The translations under genes were made by a program, and so were the position numbers. Below, piece by piece: positions 47,868-59,560 of a stretch of DNA of 64,000 nucleotides. Source of the stretch: Blasia pusilla (taxonomy: Eukaryota; Marchantiophyta; Marchantiopsida; Blasiales). Under the pieces are notes generated by a model. It made no database searches. It saw only the letters and a list, made by a program, of their open reading frames with translations, and was not told the DNA's origin. How positions within the stretch are numbered: the stretch's first letter is position 1; each line of letters begins with the position of its first letter. The DNA lies in assembly GCA_050084515.1 (NCBI GenBank), contig CM114274.1:9052001-9116000 (forward strand), given 5' to 3'.

Positions 47868-48204
47868 CAAGGTTGCATGTGGACAAAGTTCGTGTCCGCA
47901 AACATGTCCATGTCTGACATTGTCTATGGACTTACATCCGTCCTATCGAAGGACTTGTCCATGTGGACCCCACCTCCCCCTTCTTTCTCATCCCTCTTGC
48001 TTGCCTCCATGTTCGGCACTTTCCTACTTCTCCCTTCCTTCACCTCCACTCCCTCCCCCCTTAATGCCCCGCCCGCCCCTGCCTTGCCTTCTACCACGAG
48101 CTATAAGTGTGGTCCACCTCTTTCAATCCATGTCCATGGACATATCCACACTTGTCCGTCCATGTCTATCCTAGGGATGGACTTGTCCATTTTTTAAGCA
48201 TGAA
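47868..48204. mobile_element. Short non-autonomous TIR element
   Basis: About 340 bp starting CAAGGTTGCATGTGGACAAA and ending GGACTTGTCCATTTTTTAAGCATGAA; the ends are imperfect inverted repeats and share GTCCATGTC/GTCCGTCC motifs with 26267-30897. Flanks AATACCCC and TAACCCCC may be a decayed 8-bp duplication. The Pro/Ser-rich frames through it are not a gene. Confidence 0.5.
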
Positions 48205-50356
48205 TAACCCCCAATCTAAGTGATGGAGAGGTTTTGAGATGAGGAATTTGATTGAAGCGTGAAACAAAATCCAACCTTGAAATCCCTTATACATGACTAT
48301 TATGTTGTCCTTAAATTTTCCTCGCACGCCTTTTGCCCTCTTAACTCAACTACCACCTTAACTCTCTCAATTAAATTGACACATGTTAGGAATAGAAGAG
48401 CTTTCAAAGGACAAATGTCAACACTAGGAGGAGGGATTTTTTCACCCCATCCTCTGTTAATAGTATAGATTGGGTGCCAAACGAGCTCTCAGATGGGTCT
48501 CATCTAGGCTCATTCAAGTTCGTCATTGATGGATTGGACTTCATGGAAGGATGATTAGAGAGAGATTAAAGGCGACTGATATGGGCTAAAGGAATAAGAA
48601 AATGAAGATGTGAGGAAAATACATATATGCAACGATGAGATGAGGTGAGACACCAAAATCCAAACTCAAACATGACTAAGGAGAGGAGCTTCTATCCAAC
48701 TTTGATATTCATTAGGTATGATTGAGGGGAGTGAACCTTAGACGAGAAACCATTTTAGCTTAATAGAATTGGGAGATAATACAATGAGAAATTCCCAGCT
48801 CAAGGATTACCAAGGAGGACCCATGAAAGGAAAATTGGACCAAAGAAACAAAAAAAGTAGGAAGTGGTGATATATCTCCAACCTCAAGATAATTCATGTG
48901 GTTTAAGTAGAGTGACATGTTAGAAAGTGATATGAGAAGGTTCATATAACCTATGTGCACAAGTCACAATCTAGGTAAGGTGATAGGTGTATTTTATTTT
49001 ATTTTAAGATAAGCCCTCCTTGTCCATATGTTTATACTCAAAGAGAAGGATGAGGCTTTCTCCTTATGTTGGTGCACATAATGAGAAAGCCTCATCCTCA
49101 CTCACTCTTCTTGTTTATGCAAGCTAGCTCCTCCTTGAATGTATGGAGGTGAGTGTAATTATTACAAGCTAAAAATTTCTATAGGAGGTGGGCTAAGGAG
49201 AGGAAGGAGGAGCACAACAATTGATAGAATTTGAAAGTTGAACAGGCATGGCCACCAACACTACATGATTGAGGTAGCAAGTGGTGCCAAATTGCCAATG
49301 CGAAGACCATGTACTTATGATTTTGGTGAAGGTGGCATTGATCATTTTAAGGATATCTGCAAGCATAAGTATATATCCTTCTCAAAATATGAAGTATTGT
49401 AAGATAGAATAATTTTTGATCACTTACTTATATCATTAATAAATGGAGTGTTAGATATGTCATAGAATGCACAATACACAAAGTATTTGATTGTGTAGAG
49501 TATGGAGGATATTTGGAAACAATGTCACATGATTCTAGAGATGGTTATAATCTTCAATACCCTAGTGAGGATATAAATACATATGAATAGATCAAAATAT
49601 ATTTATGGTAAGTAATTAACTAGCGAAAAAATATGTTTTGTGGTATAAAGGTAAGTATAGTGGACCAACATGTAAGCCTCTATGTCTTCTTTTGGTGCAT
49701 GTGACACAAGCACCACACGTTCCATTGCAAGGTTGCCATGGTATGACTTTGTATGAGATAACTATGTAAGGGGATTTGGCTGCATATACACAAGCATATC
49801 CTTTTTTTTTTAACTATAAAGAATTCCCTCTCTTTATCATGACCACTTTTGAATACATACAATTTGCAATTAATGCATGTTTCGTAATTAATATAGGTCT
49901 CAATTTCATATATAGCTATCGTAGTAAATTTGATAGAGTTGCATTTTAAACTCCCTCTATCCTTATTTTATGATTTTTTTGGGGAAAAAATCAAATGAGG
50001 GAAGTTGTGACACATATCATAGTTTTTTCTTTTCGTGACTCCCCATAATATATCATCTTCTACTTTGGCTCCTATGTTTCCTAACTAATCAAGTTGTCAT
50101 TTGATCTAAAACAAACACACAATCTTTGATACTAAATGATTTGTGTTTGATTGTGGTGAGCTCTTGTAAAAATTTTGTGTTTCTTGCTTTGGTAGGTATC
50201 AAACATCTTGGCCAATTCATTCCATGGCTCTTGTGGGCTCTCTATGTTTTACATTTGCCCAATCATTTTATATAGTACATATGTAGAGCTATAGTGGATA
50301 GCTTGGTGTATTCTTACTTATGTAAGATCCAACTTCTAAGTTGCACATTGTATCTT
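48205..50356. other. AT-rich intergenic DNA with one hairpin
   Basis: No gene recognised. It holds the hairpin at 49048-49097 and otherwise unstructured AT-rich sequence. Confidence 0.4.
49048..49097. repeat. 21-bp hairpin
   Basis: GGATGAGGCTTTCTCCTTATG (49048-49068) pairs with 49077-49097 with a single mismatch around an 8-nt loop. Weaker complementarity extends outward. It could be a small foldback element or the core of a small-RNA precursor. Confidence 0.65.
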
Positions 50357-50580
50357 CAAAGTTGCATATGGAAAAAGTCCATGTTCGCGAACGTGTCTAT
50401 GTCCATGCATTGACGTTTGTCATGTAAAAGAACTTGTCTATATGCGCCCCATGTCCCCCTTCATTCTCATGCCCCTCAATTGCCTTCGTGATCCGCACTG
50501 TCTTGTTTCTTCCTCCTCCCACCTTAGTACCCCGCCCACCCTTGCCTTGCCTTTCCTCTCCCAAATTATTTGTGACATAG
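50357..50580. mobile_element. Fragment of the TIR element family
   Basis: AAGTTGCATATGGAAAAAGTCC followed by GTGTCTATGTCCATGC, CTTGTCTATATGCGCCCCATGTCCCCCTTC and CCCCGCCCACCCTTGCCTTGCC matches 47868-48090 in order. No matching right end was found. Confidence 0.5.
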
Positions 50581-50984
50581 CCCATATGAAATAGATGCCT
50601 ACCACAACCTTCTAATTTAGGTAAGATGGACCACTTGAATCCACGGAAGATTGGATGAATTCATTGTCGAGGGTATCGATAAGAAAGCCGAGGCAAAATA
50701 GATGTATGTTATTATTCTCATTCCTTCGCGAGGAGCATTTGGTTCCCTAGAAGGCTAGCCAAAGACATGAAAGGGAAGGAAGGCACTCAGCATAAAAAAA
50801 CATGTAGAATGATCAGAAAGGTTCCTCAACATGAAAAGGGAAGGAAGAAAGGAAAGACATGAAAAGAGGAGACAAAAAGGTAAGAATCACTTCCGACAAG
50901 ACCAATATGTTTGACAAAAACCAGTCAGAGGAGGGAATTGGTAGATCTATGAAGAGGTTATCTCTTCTTAGAGAAGCTACCTCA

Positions 50985-51120
50985 AGATCAAGACATCTAA
51001 TGTTTGCATGTCTCAAGGCTACTTTGTGGGGAATTCTTCGTTTAGTTATCTGCTTGGAGATCAAGACATCCAATGTTTGCATGTCTCGAGAATCACTTTG
51101 GAGATCAAGACATTGAAAAC
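50985..51120. repeat. Direct repeat, about 72-bp spacing
   Basis: GATCAAGACATCTAATGTTT at 50988 recurs as GATCAAGACATCCAATGTTT at about 51059 and a partial GAGATCAAGACATT at about 51100. Confidence 0.6.
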
Positions 51121-51164
51121 CCCCAAATCCCTAGAATTATTTGTTCAAATGCTCAGGGCACCAC

Positions 51165-51640
51165 TAAAACAAACTATGAGAGATTGCAGTTCATAAGGGC
51201 TCAACATTGAAGAGACTGGCATATCCAAATGCAACTTTCTTGAGAGGCTTCAAAAGGGCCCTCCACAACACCAATCAAACAGACTATGTGGATGCACATT
51301 GCAGATCGTAGGAGCTTGAAATTGAAGAGCATTGCCAGTTCAAATGCTGCTTGCTTGAAAAGGACTAGAGTGAACTCTTCGGTGACACCACTGAAAACAA
51401 CCCATGAGACATTGTACTTCAAAAGTGTATGACATTGAAGAGCACAATGTGTCGAAAAGCAGCTGCCATGAGAGACCCAGAAGGACCTTCCCACTACTCT
51501 TTCATGAGGCCACTCTGAACAAGTTATGTGCACATGGCAGTTTAGAGGAATTCGCCACTGAAGGACTCTGCCCTTCCAAGTAGCAGCTTCCACCACAGAA
51601 CTTCCCATGACTTCCAGCACATCCACTTTCTCAGGAAAAA
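51165..51640. repeat. Degenerate 110-125 bp tandem repeats downstream of SPRTN
   Basis: Four diverged units can be aligned from AACAAACTATGAGAGATTGCAG (51167), CAGACTATGTGGATGCACATTGCAG, AACCCATGAGACATTGTACTTC and AACAAGTTATGTGCACATGGCAG, each followed by a TTGAAGAG-CA segment. The minus frame 51201-51707 spans the array and is not a convincing gene. Confidence 0.55.
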
Positions 51641-51719
51641 TATCGGTCTCTACTTTTGTCGATTTTGAATTGGGCCTAATTGAGTGCAGCAAATATGGTA
51701 GCTTCAAGTTCTATGGCTG

Positions 51720-52426
51720 GCATGGATCCCTGCACCCACACAATAAATAATTTCATTCCATTCATCCATTCTCGTGTGAGCTACCTGAACAAATCCATCC
51801 TGAGAAGAGGACTTGGCTTCTGGCCACACATGTAAGATGGCCAAAGAGAAAGGAAAACCAAGAGATTGCTGTATTCTTTTCCAAGTGAAGCCCTATAGTT
51901 TGTACTGCAAAAATTCATAGCCAGCTTCTGGCTGTCTTCACTGATATGATACAAAAAAAAACAATCCCAGAGCCAAAGGAAAAGGAGTTATCGCGAAATA
52001 AGCTTAGATTGGTGGGGTGAGGCAAGGATCACTGCAACATCTGAACTACTACATCATCACTTTTCTAAGCTCCAATCCCGATCACTCCATAGTCCCAACT
52101 GAGATGGTTTGATTCTTTACACTGATTTGATGCTCAACAGGTGCTGTGAATCGACCGTTCATTTCCTTGTGACAATGGTCTCCAAAGCACCTGCTGCTGT
52201 AAAAAAATGCTCACTGGTTCGTCAAAACTGCTGTTGTGGGCCTCTGATCATGACATGGAAAGCATTCCTGACATGTGTTATAGGCTCCTCGTCTTGTCAT
52301 GGCTCCTTATACAAGAATGCGCAAGTCCAGCTCTGGAACATGAGTAGCTAAAATGTTAGAGTTCATCGCCCAATTCTTACGTCGACTTTCATCTCCTTAA
52401 ACGCTGGTCAGTCTGACCTACTCCAA
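51720..52426 (-). other. Probable 3' UTR and downstream flank of SPRTN
   Basis: Directly downstream of the SPRTN stop. No frame of interest; composition like the gene. The transcript end was not located. Confidence 0.35.
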
Positions 52427-55400
52427 TCATGGGGAGTAGCCCAAGCACAAGTCAATATGCTTATTCACTTCATCATTATTTTCATTCTGCGGGAAATTGA
52501 AGTTGCAGATTGGACACATCATCTTAATACCTGCAGTTTATACAACAACAAACAAGAAAGTTTAGAGACAAAACTTGCAATCTTCGCTTTTCAAAGGAGT
52601 ACAAACCAATGCAAGTAACCTGGAATAGTCACCTTCTACTACAAGATGGACCCACACAACAGAAAGCAAGAAACGTGGAGATGGTAATTGATGCATTGAA
52701 GTCTTTATTCAGACCCTCTTAAGTTTTGTCATGGATCAAATAGTATTTGTAAATAACTCAATTGCTCATTGATCACATTGCTTGCCAATGACTTGATTTT
52801 CAGGTTCTCATTCCACCTACTTTATGAACAATCCTTCAATGGCCAGTAGTATGATAAAAAAGAAATCCATAAATGAGGGAGAATTCAGCTAACACTGCAG
52901 GCTTTCGACAGAGCAGCAAGACCCACAAAGTGTATCAACAGCACAGAGAGTAGCCCTCTGGATCAACGAAGAAGAGGGGACCACAGTTGCAAGGAAAAAG
53001 CGTCCACAGAGGATGTGTTAGAAACTTGAGCAAGGAGAAACTAGGAAAACTAGCAGGCTCACAGAGAGAGATCAATGCCAGGACCTGCTACTATTCTTGA
53101 CAGATTATGCTTTGGTTTCAAGTTCACCATGCCCATAGAGCACAAATGAAATACATGAAGCTCAACTGCAATATTCTCAAGTTGTGGCATAAAAGTGCAA
53201 CAGAGAGAATGGGATATTTTACTTGGGTTCCGTCCTTGTGAGGAACTCCCTCTTCTGCTGCGTGACTTCTTTCCAATCCATGTCAGTACAGCCTCTCGGC
53301 CTTTCTCTTTAGCCATTTCTACTCTTTTACTTCTTCTAATTGCATCACCTGTCGGAATGGACCCCCTCGTTCTCTGGCCACTTGAATGTGAGAGAATTTG
53401 CACATCATCACAAATATTCTGGTCCTGGCTCCGCTGTTTCTGGGTAGAAACACTATCACCTGTTTCATTCATCGTTCTGTCATCATCACTCAGATCTACA
53501 AGTACACTTTGCCTTTTGAGAGGAGCATCCTCATGTAGATTTTGCTCTCTGTTCTCCTCAAAAATTGCAAGATTCTGTACAGCTTGACTTCGTTGGAGAA
53601 CTTCTGTCTCCACATCCTTCCCCTCAACGTCAGCAAGATCCTGAACAACTGAGATTCCAGTCATGGTCTCTTTCATGGCAACGTTCTCTTCATTCTCCTG
53701 ATGATGATGGACAAACTTCAAGAAAGCTTCCCTTTTTTTAGCCGTCTCCTTGTCCAGAGCATCCTTTCCATTATCCTCAAGAGTGAAGTGATGCTCATAA
53801 GCTTGGTTTCCACCGGCAATATTCTGGTCTACACACTTCTCTTCCACTGTCTTAGGTAGCTCGCTTTCTCTTGCCAAAGTTCTCTCCACTAGACCACTTG
53901 GGATTCCATTTCCAGTTTGAAGGAATTCTGACATCCTTTCCTGCTTACGCCGTTCAGTTCGCTTGTTGACAAGTGGTTCCTCCTCCTCATCACTGGCATA
54001 AGAATACCAATTTGCCCACATTATGATGACGCATGGACATTGGTTGGTCTGGTGCAAGTCTGACGTACCAGCTCCATTAATCTTCTTCTGTCTAACTCCC
54101 TTGTCTCTGTCCTCTCTCGTAACTGGTTTCACTCTGACTGGAGTCAACTTCAAACCTTTCTCTCGTCCAGGAGTGCTTGGAATTGTAAGATGTTTTCCTT
54201 TAGTAAGACTAATTTCCTTCAGATCAGAGAACTGGTCATCTCCATCACCTGGACCTGCATTTTCATGTCTTGCCTGCTCAGGAGCAGTGTCGTCATTGGG
54301 CAAATTTTTCTCGTCGTCCTTCTCCACCACGGTGGAAAAGAACTTCTCAATACTTGCGCTTTTCACCTGAGTTGAGACCTTAAAAGCCTTTTTGGGGCCT
54401 ACATCCTTCTCGTGGCTCTTTCGTTTCTGACTACTTCTTGATAGGCTCACACCCTCCTTCCCATCCTCTTCTGCACCTGCAGTAGAATTCTTAGGAATCT
54501 TACATACTCAGCAGCCAGCTAATACCACCCAGGTAATGAAAAAGCTCATCATAGAATACATCACATGTTCGCGTAAACATAAGAGAATGGTATAAAAGTC
54601 ATGAACTGATAAAAGAGCCAGGTTTAAGAATGTAAACCTCACCTTTTTTTCTCGACTGTTTGCGTTTATCTACGTAATCAGCTGGCTCATGTATTTTTTC
54701 ATAGATACCTGAGCATGTCTTCTGATGCCTACATATCCATCAACTGAGTCAAAGATAATCCAAACCCAGTGATATGGTGCTCCAAGAAATTGCTTCACCT
54801 GTCCTACCTCTTCTCATTTGAATGCAAGATCTATTCCGAGCGAAATCTAGGTTTGCAACCTCCATTCAGGAGACTAGCAGCAGAACAGTGAAAATTCTCA
54901 CGATTATACTCTAATTACAAGTGCCCAAAAACTGGAAGGAGCACAGTAAAGAATATGTCAATGTCACTTTACATGTGCCATCGACAGTTGGGATGTGAAC
55001 AATGCTGTTGTCTGGTAAAACAGTCTGCCAGTGAAGGAGTACGATTCATTGATCTCTTAATGAAATCTCCACAAGCAGAGCACTGCAAATCAATGATCCA
55101 TCCAAATGGTCAACGCAAATCCAGTGACACAATTTTGACATGGAAAGTTTATAGCAGTAAACTGCAACTTCAGGATACTAGATGATCAACCCAACGCATA
55201 ATCAAGTTGGTGTGAAAGAACGCTGTAACTTAAGAAAGGGCAAGGATTGAGTGCATACCTTCCAGTGATGTACACGATAAACATCCACCTCATCTTTGAA
55301 CTGATGATAGATAGAAATTTCGTATCCTTTTATGGGTCTCTGTCAGTCAAGACTCAGTCAGAAGCTATTATTTTCAGATAATGCGAACAGATGGTGATAA

Positions 55401-56782
55401 AGTTGGTACGATCCAACAGCACTGAACGCATGGAAATACAAACCTGTTCATCCGGAAGATTATGTTGATTGATCAGATTCATATAATATTGGAAGCGAGG
55501 TCCATGATCGCTGCGTTAACCCAAAGGGACAATCTTAGATCAACCAGCTCTACACACACACATATACAAAGGCATTTAGAGTTGTCAAAAGGAACAAAAA
55601 AGGGATGCTGACAAATCTAGTCTGCAAGTATTTAATCCATGCTACTCACTGAGTCCAAATATTGAATTGCGGAATGATTATTGCTTGCTTACCCAGCATT
55701 GATAAAATCAAATTCCCAAGACTTGCAGAAAGAATGCCATTAGAATTGCTAAACCAAAGCAAACTTTATGCAACAAATATTTCTCTCGTGAAGTCAATTC
55801 TGCATCACTTCTTATATTAATATTTTCTGCAATTGGACATATCTTTTCCACTGCCACAACCTGCTTTTAATCGACGGAGTGGGTCACTCCTGGTCTCTTC
55901 TGTGATAGGTTTCTTCTCTTCCATTTCTCGCACATAAGTGCATTTTTTAGCTACTTGTCGGGTTCTGAAATACCCTAGAATTCAGAGCTCTACTCATCAC
56001 TTCTCATCAACTTTTTTCTGCAGCTGGAGATTTCTTCTCCACCACCAAAACCTGCTTTTATTGGACTCAGAGAGTCATCCCCTGTATTTTCCTTCCTACA
56101 TTTCTCCTCTCTTGCTGTTTCATGAATCGGTGCACTTCTCATCTACATGTTATCTTTGGTTTCAGAATAAACCACAAAGTACAACAGAAAGCCCATTGTG
56201 TACTTACTCACGATCTTTGTTCCCATTAGTGAGAAACAAATAAGCATGAATCATCTCGTGAAGAAGAGTGTTCTTCAGATCCGACACTGGTCGAAACTTT
56301 AGGAGCGGCTCTGATAGTCGAATTTCACACCCTCCGAGTGGGCTGAAGCTACAGATTCCTGCACATCTGAAAGCAACACAGCCCAAAACAATTTGACCCA
56401 TTAGAAAAAGACTTGGAACGATGGGTTGAAGCTTTCTTTACGTCCAACAGACACACTTGCCACAACAGACACGTTGTTCTGGTGGTGGGCCGACAAACTT
56501 GCAGTCACTCCTACATCGACAGTGGATCATCGAATGGTTTGCAAGTGAATATCCAACCCACAGCGACGTTCTTAGGTGAGTTGTCATTGTGAAGAGTACA
56601 ATCGATGAGAAACAGACACTCTCACAGCCTTCTTCCAGAGAGTACTGGTCAGATATTTACAATGTCATACGCCTCGAGCTCCAGTCCACTGAGCAGCGTC
56701 CAAGCTTTCCTTGGAAGTAGAGGTCATTGTAGTAGACAAAGAGATCATGAATGTTGGGGCAAGGATCCTCCAGGTCGTCCAT
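52427..56782 (-). CDS. SPRTN: SPARTAN-family metalloprotease (SprT domain, DNA-protein crosslink repair), eight exons
   Basis: Exons on minus: 56782-56661, 56366-56208, 55510-55444, 55339-55259, 55082-54973, 54728-54643, 54476-53223, 52530-52427; all introns GT-AG and phases agree, giving 660 residues. The start is the Met at 56782, as an in-frame stop lies 6 bases upstream. Residues 1-105 are the SprT protease: VYYNDLYFQGKLG, VDWSSRRMTLCAGIC, GGCEIRLSEPLL, zinc-binding HEMIH (77-81) with Glu78 catalytic and third ligand His96 in DDHGPRF. Residues 136-190 are the SprT zinc ribbon (C144-x2-C147, C164, C171, C176, C185). A long polar region follows, with a PIP-like SASIEKFF at 248-255 lacking the usual Gln. 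A C-terminal UBZ4 finger (C632, C635, H651, C655) binds ubiquitin. The family degrades proteins crosslinked to DNA at replication forks. The donor at 53223 (AA|GTAAAA) is weak but phase-consistent. Confidence 0.93.
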
Positions 56783-56889
56783 TGTTTAGCCGACTCCCTC
56801 CCACCACTAATCAGCCGTCCTGTGCAGCATCGACAGACAAACATGTTACGACCCTCTCTCCCACTTCTCATACTTCAACTCCCAAGGCC

Positions 56890-57290
56890 TTATCAGACCC
56901 AATTCTACAATTGCTCACCAGTTTTCGATTGCTGCACATGTCCGACAACTCTCCCCACTTTTCGAACTAAAGCTTCCCAATTCTTATCAGACCCAATTCT
57001 AAAGTTGCTCGCCAACTTTTCCATTGCTGAACATGTCCTACAAACCTTCCTACTTCCCAAAGCGGAACTTCGATGCCCTATGAGCACAATTCTACAATTC
57101 ATCTCCAGTTTGTCGACTGCTGGACATGTCCTATAACTCTTCCCACTTCCCCAAGCGAACCTTCCGAGCCTAACAAACCCACTTCTACAATTCATCGCCA
57201 GTGTGTCGAAGCATCGAGAACTGAACTGAACTGAGCTGAGCTGATCTGCTCAGTTTGCAAAAAGAATTGTGCTCGACAGCGAGTCCCACT
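56890..57290. repeat. Roughly 94-bp tandem repeats upstream of SPRTN
   Basis: Four units begin near 56895, 56989, 57083 and 57174 with CAGACCCAATTCTACAATT-like text followed by TTGCTG-ACATGTCC and CTTCCCAC. The last unit runs into CATCGAGAACTGA...CTGAGCTGAGCTG, which recurs at 57415-57480. The array lies 110-500 bp upstream of the start codon, in the probable promoter. Confidence 0.7.
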
Positions 57291-57676
57291 TCCGAGTCCG
57301 CCAATGTCCTGAAGCTCACCTGCCTAAGACCATCTCGGCGACTTTCGACATTCACCCCACACTATAAAGCAGGGGAGTGGATTAACGAATTCTCCAATTC
57401 ATCTCCAGTTAGTTGAATCATCGAGAACTGAGCTGAGTTGAGCTGCCCAGTTTGCAGGAAGAACTGTGGTCGACAAGGGAGACTCTGGGTACTAGTAGGG
57501 CTTTACGAATCCCAGCGCTGGAAGCTGACAGCGGAAGCATTCAGGGGTCTGGAGTTGGGGGAGTTGTCACATGATGTTGATGTAGTGAGGGAATGAGTTA
57601 TCAGATGCAGAGGGCAACAGATTGCTGTAGCTTCTTTACAGTGTTTTACTTTCTTCCAGATTCCGGCTCAGAAAGA

Positions 57677-57895
57677 CTCTCTCTCTCTCTCTCTCTGGAA
57701 TTCGCAGTCGCAACTCTGTTTGTCTGTGCGCGGTGGAATGACACTCACTCACCGCTCTCTCTCTCTCTCTCTCTCTGTGGAATTTGACTCACTGATCGCA
57801 ATTGTGGACCTTTCCACGCGCTCCCCGAAGTTTAAAGAATCAGCTTCTCTCTCTTTCTCTCTCTCTCTTTGTGTGTGTGTGTGTGAGCGTAATGT
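57677..57895. repeat. CT/GT microsatellites in upstream region
   Basis: (CT)n at about 57677-57696 and 57754-57777, then CTCTCTTTCTCTC and (GT)n to about 57885. The short Ser/Leu-rich frames are artefacts. Confidence 0.9.
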
Positions 57896-58640
57896 TTTCC
57901 AATCGTAACTCTCCAGTTGGAACTATACCTTCTCAACGCTTTAAAGTGAGCGAATCCTCTCTCACTCTCTCTCTTCCTGGATACCGTTTTTCGCGCAGAT
58001 CTTGTGATTTATAGAAGCCGGTGAATTGTCTTCTTTAAATCGTTCGTTGGCGGTCACCGCACCGCCCTGCGCTCTGTCCGTCCGTCCGTCCCAATCTGCC
58101 TGTTATTGGCGGTGGCCCCTCGCACGCGCCGTACGCCATCGCCATCTTGTCGGCTCGTCCTCCTCACATTTTGAGCCAAAACCCAAAACCGCCGCAAATC
58201 CGCCCAACAATTCCTTAAAAGAGAGCTCAATTAAAATCGCCCCAGACTCTACGGCGGCGCTCCCTTCAAAGCAAACGTCAGCGGCTGAACACCCCTGTCC
58301 CCTGAGCTCCCATCAGACGCTCCAATTCAGCGACCCACATCCCTTACCTCATCGCCCAACAGATGCCCTCTTCTCTTCTCTCTTGTGGATCTGCTCATCT
58401 GTAGTAGCTGCGTGAGCTTGGGCGTTAGCAGGACGGTTCAGATGGACAGACATAGTAGAGCAAGGCGTGATGGCGATGGCCGCGAGAATCGTAACAGCGC
58501 AGCAGTCGTGATTTCGCACGGCTGATCCAGCTTCACGAGTTGGAGGGAGGGGGGATTGTGAGCCCTTCTGAACCCTCGCCAGAGCCACAAAGGCGAGAGG
58601 GTGTGTGTGAACCAGACGCACTCTTGTAATGGGAGAAGCA
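57896..58640. other. GC-richer gene-flank region, no gene identified
   Basis: Composition resembles exonic or 5' leader sequence, and overlapping frames exist on both strands (plus 58026-58415, minus 58349-58621), but none has a domain or family match. It may be the distal promoter of SPRTN or the 5' end of an unrecognised divergent transcript. Confidence 0.3.
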
Positions 58641-58699
58641 GTTGAAGGTCTGGGGCTTACAGCTCACAACAGCACTACTGAGAACTCGCAATCACAGCA

Positions 58700-59560
58700 T
58701 GAATGTGCACACAAATGCAAGTGCAGAGGAGTGCAGATGCTACCAAGAATGTGCACACAAGTGCAACTGCAGAGGAGTGCAGATGCTAATGATGTGCGCA
58801 CAAGTGCAACTGCAGAGTTGTGTGCACAAGTGCGAGTGCAGAGGAGTGTAGATGAGTCCAAGGATGTGCACACAAATTCAAGTGCAGAGGACTGCAGGTG
58901 CTACCAAGAATGTGCACACAAATGCAAGGGCAAAGGAGTGCAGATGCTCTCAATAATATGCACACAAGTGCAGGTGCTACCAAGGATGTGCACACAAATG
59001 CAAGTGCAGAGGAGTGCAGATAAACAAGAATGTGCACAGAAATGCAAGTTCAAAGGAGTGTAGATGAACAAGAATGTGCACAGAAATGCAAGTTCAGAGG
59101 AGTGTAGATGAGACCAAGAATGTGCACACAAATGCAAGTTCAGAGGAGTGTAGATGAGTCCAAGAATGTGCACACAAATGCAAGTTCAAAGGAGTGTAGA
59201 TGAGTCCAAGAATGTGCACACAAATGCAAGTGCAGAGGAGTGTAGATGAGTCCAAGAATGTGCACACAAATGCAAGTTCAAATGCAAGAATGTGCACACA
59301 AATGCAAGTTCAAAGGAGTGTAGATGAGTCCAAGAATGTGCACACAAATGCAAGTGCAGAGGAGTGTAGATGAGTCCAAGAATGTGCACACAAGTGTGAG
59401 TGCAAGTCCAAATGCACATGAAAACTAGAATATGCCCACAAGTGCAAGCACAATTGCAGATGACAACAAGAACATGCACACCAACACAAGTGCAGATGAC
59501 AACAAGAATGCCCACACAATTGCAAATGCATATGCAGAAGACAACAAGAATACACACAAA
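58700..59560. repeat. 46-bp minisatellite
   Basis: About 17 units of AATGTGCACACAAATGCAAG plus TGCAGAGGAGTGTAGATGAGTCC, mostly 43-47 bp, some shortened to 26-31 bp (58794, 58957, 59260). Copies from about 59030 to 59400 are the most uniform; 59400-59560 is degenerate. Cys/His-rich frames on both strands are products of the repeat. Confidence 0.9.

Noticed and set aside
51201-51707. 168-codon minus frame downstream of SPRTN
   Set aside because: It spans degenerate tandem repeats and has no family resemblance.
53059-53222. C-terminal extension of the SPRTN exon 7 frame to a stop at 53059
   Set aside because: A phase-matched donor at 53223 joins to a separate exon (52530-52427) that encodes the expected UBZ4 finger, so the read-through tail is probably intron.
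53195-53587. 130-codon plus-strand frame
   Set aside because: It is antisense to SPRTN exon 7 and has no domain.
58629-59063. Cys-rich plus-strand frame resembling a repeat protein
   Set aside because: It is the 46-bp minisatellite read in frame; spacing of cysteines follows the repeat unit and no start or splice context supports a gene.
58700-59400. Regular repeats that could suggest a CRISPR array
   Set aside because: Units are contiguous with no unique spacers and the context is a plant nuclear genome; it is a minisatellite.
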